Source: Aspidiotus rigidus (lineage: Eukaryota > Arthropoda > Insecta > Hemiptera > Diaspididae). Taken from it: a stretch of DNA of 64,000 nt. Positions within the stretch are counted from its first letter, which is position 1. Every line of letters begins with the position of its first letter. Shown here piece after piece: positions 61,799 to 64,000 of this stretch. The notes beneath the pieces were generated by a model. The model was not told the origin of the DNA. It saw only the letters and a list, made by a program, of their open reading frames with translations, and ran no database searches. The stretch is taken from the NCBI GenBank assembly GCA_035079385.1, contig JAVHKY010000054.1:3201501-3265500 (forward strand). The letters are read 5' to 3'. Both the position numbers and the translations under genes were made by a program.

Positions 61799-63592
61799 TT
61801 AGTTTATTCCCCACTGCAGAACGCTGGTATCGTTTCCACCGATGGAAATTATTCTGGTATCATCGTAAAGGAATGCGACGTTTGTCACGTGACTACTGTG
61901 TCCGCCGTACGAGTGATGTAAGCTCTAGAACACAATAATATTATTCAGAGGTTATCAAAAAAGTGATTTCAATATCTCTTGACGAGGGAAGAACTTTGTC
62001 ACGACTGCGAAATTCTTGCGTTTTCCTGTTCGATAATTTCACATTAAACGATTTTATTCACATCAACGAACGAGTTGCATATGATTTATAAATTGTGAAG
62101 TAAAATCTCACTAGACCATCCATATTTTTGACTAAATATTGACAAAATTCCTTCGAAAGGATTGTTTCCCATACGAAGTACGTCAGAAAATTTATTTGAG
62201 AGAAAAATATACCCAAAAGAAAAACAAAACTCATAAATTTGAAGTTTTTGATTCGTATATATTGAAGAAAAAAAGTTCTGTCTTTATCTTAAATTCAACG
62301 ACGATTTACGTGATAAACCGGTGAAATGAGTTTTCAATACTTTATCAACTTCCATTATGAGTCTACCGTCGAAAAATGATTGCGCTTTAAAATTTAGCAA
62401 ACCTACAATTTTTCACTTACTTTCAGTCATACTCACATGAGGATGCCAAGAGTGTTCATCACTACCGAAAAAATTCATCATTTAAAACTTACTTTCTGAA
62501 TTGTTTTGGGTGTGATAATTCCAGTTTACTGGTTATGATGATACGGAAAATTTATTGGGACCGATTGATGAAATTCTATATTGAAAAAAGTCAGGACATT
62601 TTTGTCACCATGTCAGTAGATACCTACTGATCAACTTTTTCCGGTAACTCTCGATTTGGTAACCAACTTTTTACATCCCCATGTGAATACTCTAAGAATC
62701 TAAGTTTCACGAGCAATTACAAGTCTCACCTTTGGCTGAGTAACAGGATATGTGTACAGCTTCACTTTGCCAAAATCATCGGCCGACACCAATAATTTCT
62801 TATCATGAGATACATCACAAGCGTTAACGTCGGTGCCGTCGGCACCTTCTGGCCAAATACCGATTGTTTGGAATGTAATGGTACACGAAGTGCTAGCCCA
62901 CACAACATCACGCAATTGTGTGCTTTGCGTAACCTGTCTACAAACTCCAGCGTTCCCTGATGAGAAAGTAGAAAAATAAACAAGACATATTAATACGATC
63001 TGACTAGTGCATTATAATAATATGAGTTTTAGTTCCACTCACAATAAAGAAGTTCGTAGTCTCCCGAATTACTTCTCAAGTATTGACCGTCGACGGACCA
63101 ATCAAGATGAGTGATAAAACTGGAATGGCCCTGAAAAGAGAATTAGCATGATAAAAATTATGAACGAGGGGTGAGGACATAATAAAATTTATACTGGCGA
63201 AAAATTTCTTAATAATTAATTACACTATAATACGTCGCATCGATTAACTCACCAACAAGGTTAGAAAAATAACTTTTCTAGGCCTCCTTTCCGGCTTTAA
63301 AGGCAGCATAAATAAAATGATAAAATCTTAGTTACAATGAACAGCTCCCATTTATCGAGTGCAAATTTAATGTTAAAAAATAATTTTCTTCTTTCTCTTT
63401 TCTCACAATCAATTTAACCGTAGGATTTTGAATTTCACATTATTTTCTGGAAACCGTAAACGACGAAAAACTTACCGAACACTTTCCAACTCGATTGTAT
63501 TTTCTTCCATCTTCACCCACATGGTAAACATAAATGAAATTATCACGAGAACCCAGAGCTAAAAATTTTCCATCTGGTGAAAATTTGACAAC
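61799..63592 (-). CDS. EMAP-like (EML) WD40 protein, 3' part of the gene
   Basis: Four minus-strand exons are visible: 63592-63476, 63130-63043, 62956-62730 and 61924-61799 (TAA). They join in frame, with phase 0 except one phase-1 join. Residues read VVKFSPDGKFLALGSRDNFI and EDGRKYNRVGKCS, then GHSSFITHLDWSVDGQYLRS and NSGDYELLYW, then GIWPEGADGTDVNA and ADDFGKVKLYTYP, then YGGHSSHVTNVAFLYDDTRI and LQWGIN. This is the C-terminal WD40 propeller of echinoderm-microtubule-associated-protein-like proteins, which bind microtubules or tubulin. The final propeller end is complete. The HELP motif and upstream blades are not in the window, and the first 400 bases inward from the right end show no further exon, so the next intron is long. 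No damage is seen. Confidence 0.85.
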
Positions 63593-64000
63593 CTGCAATT
63601 CAAACGATCGTAAATGGTTCGTAAATTCGAGGAAAATAATATTCATTTTAAACGATTATTTCGAATACTTTACTAAGATGAAGATTTACATGAAAGTTTC
63701 AAAATTATCCATACGAATCATTTTGATTTCTTAGATAAAGTATTCCACACCTGACAGAAAGATTCCCACTGCCTAGGTAAATTGTATTCGAAATATACAA
63801 CTTATAATTTTTTAACAATAAAACAAAAAATTTGAAGGCACAAAATTTGTGATTACCAGAAATACCAAACAAAAAGAGTTCTTTTTTGAGATTACACTTG
63901 ATGTATCGTCACCTAAATGGTGGAACCGTTCTCTAGCCAAGTATGAAATTCAAGTTTTAAGTTGAATCCGACGAAAAGAATGCAGATTCGATAAGGATAA

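Overview
This is a eukaryotic nuclear window. The DNA is AT-rich, genes have several exons with GT-AG introns, and degenerate transposons of many classes are abundant. The gene content (an EMAP-like WD40 gene, titin/projectin-type FN3 exons, Bel-Pao, Penelope and jockey-type retroelements, a DUF7869-type transposase gene) points to an arthropod, most likely an insect and possibly a hemipteran. The species call is an inference.

Layout. (1) 1-8.9 kb holds no confident gene. It contains two copies of a repeat with a tRNA-like core, short dispersed repeats, a degenerate ~90-bp tandem repeat and a small inverted-repeat element. (2) 9.0-42.4 kb is a tandem array on the minus strand. It has three intact paralogous six-exon genes at 9150-14417, 21783-30959 and 35520-40242. 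Each predicts a 376-residue secreted protein with 20-21 cysteines and a family I do not recognise. All five introns are phase 1 in all three copies. Introns and spacers are duplicated too, so the paralogues act as empty sites for one another. That comparison delimits several insertions: a 395-bp MITE, a 1.9-kb fold-back element, a 1.0-kb MULE-like element carrying a FLYWCH ORF with a pogo/Tigger-like MITE inside it, a tRNA-bearing hairpin retroposon and a 170-bp MITE. The spacers hold a 3.4-kb fold-back element, a Penelope remnant, an inverted pair of non-LTR fragments and a 3' Bel-Pao fragment that cuts off one duplication unit. Spacer order suggests a lost fourth copy beyond 42 kb. (3) 42.4-49 kb is intergenic with non-LTR scraps. 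(4) 49090-53288 appears to be a complete 4.2-kb cut-and-paste DNA transposon. A six-exon gene for an 838-residue DUF7869-like transposase lies between terminal inverted repeats, with repeated CTCGTAAxCC-type subterminal motifs. (5) 53.3-60.4 kb is intergenic, with two inverted-repeat hairpins and one palindromic element. (6) 60424-61203 holds three decayed, still intron-split FN3 exons of a titin/projectin-type gene. (7) 61799-63592 is the 3' end of an EMAP-like (EML) gene on the minus strand; its 5' exons lie beyond the window.

Exon joins were made by reading splice signals and codon phase by eye. They are predictions without transcript support.
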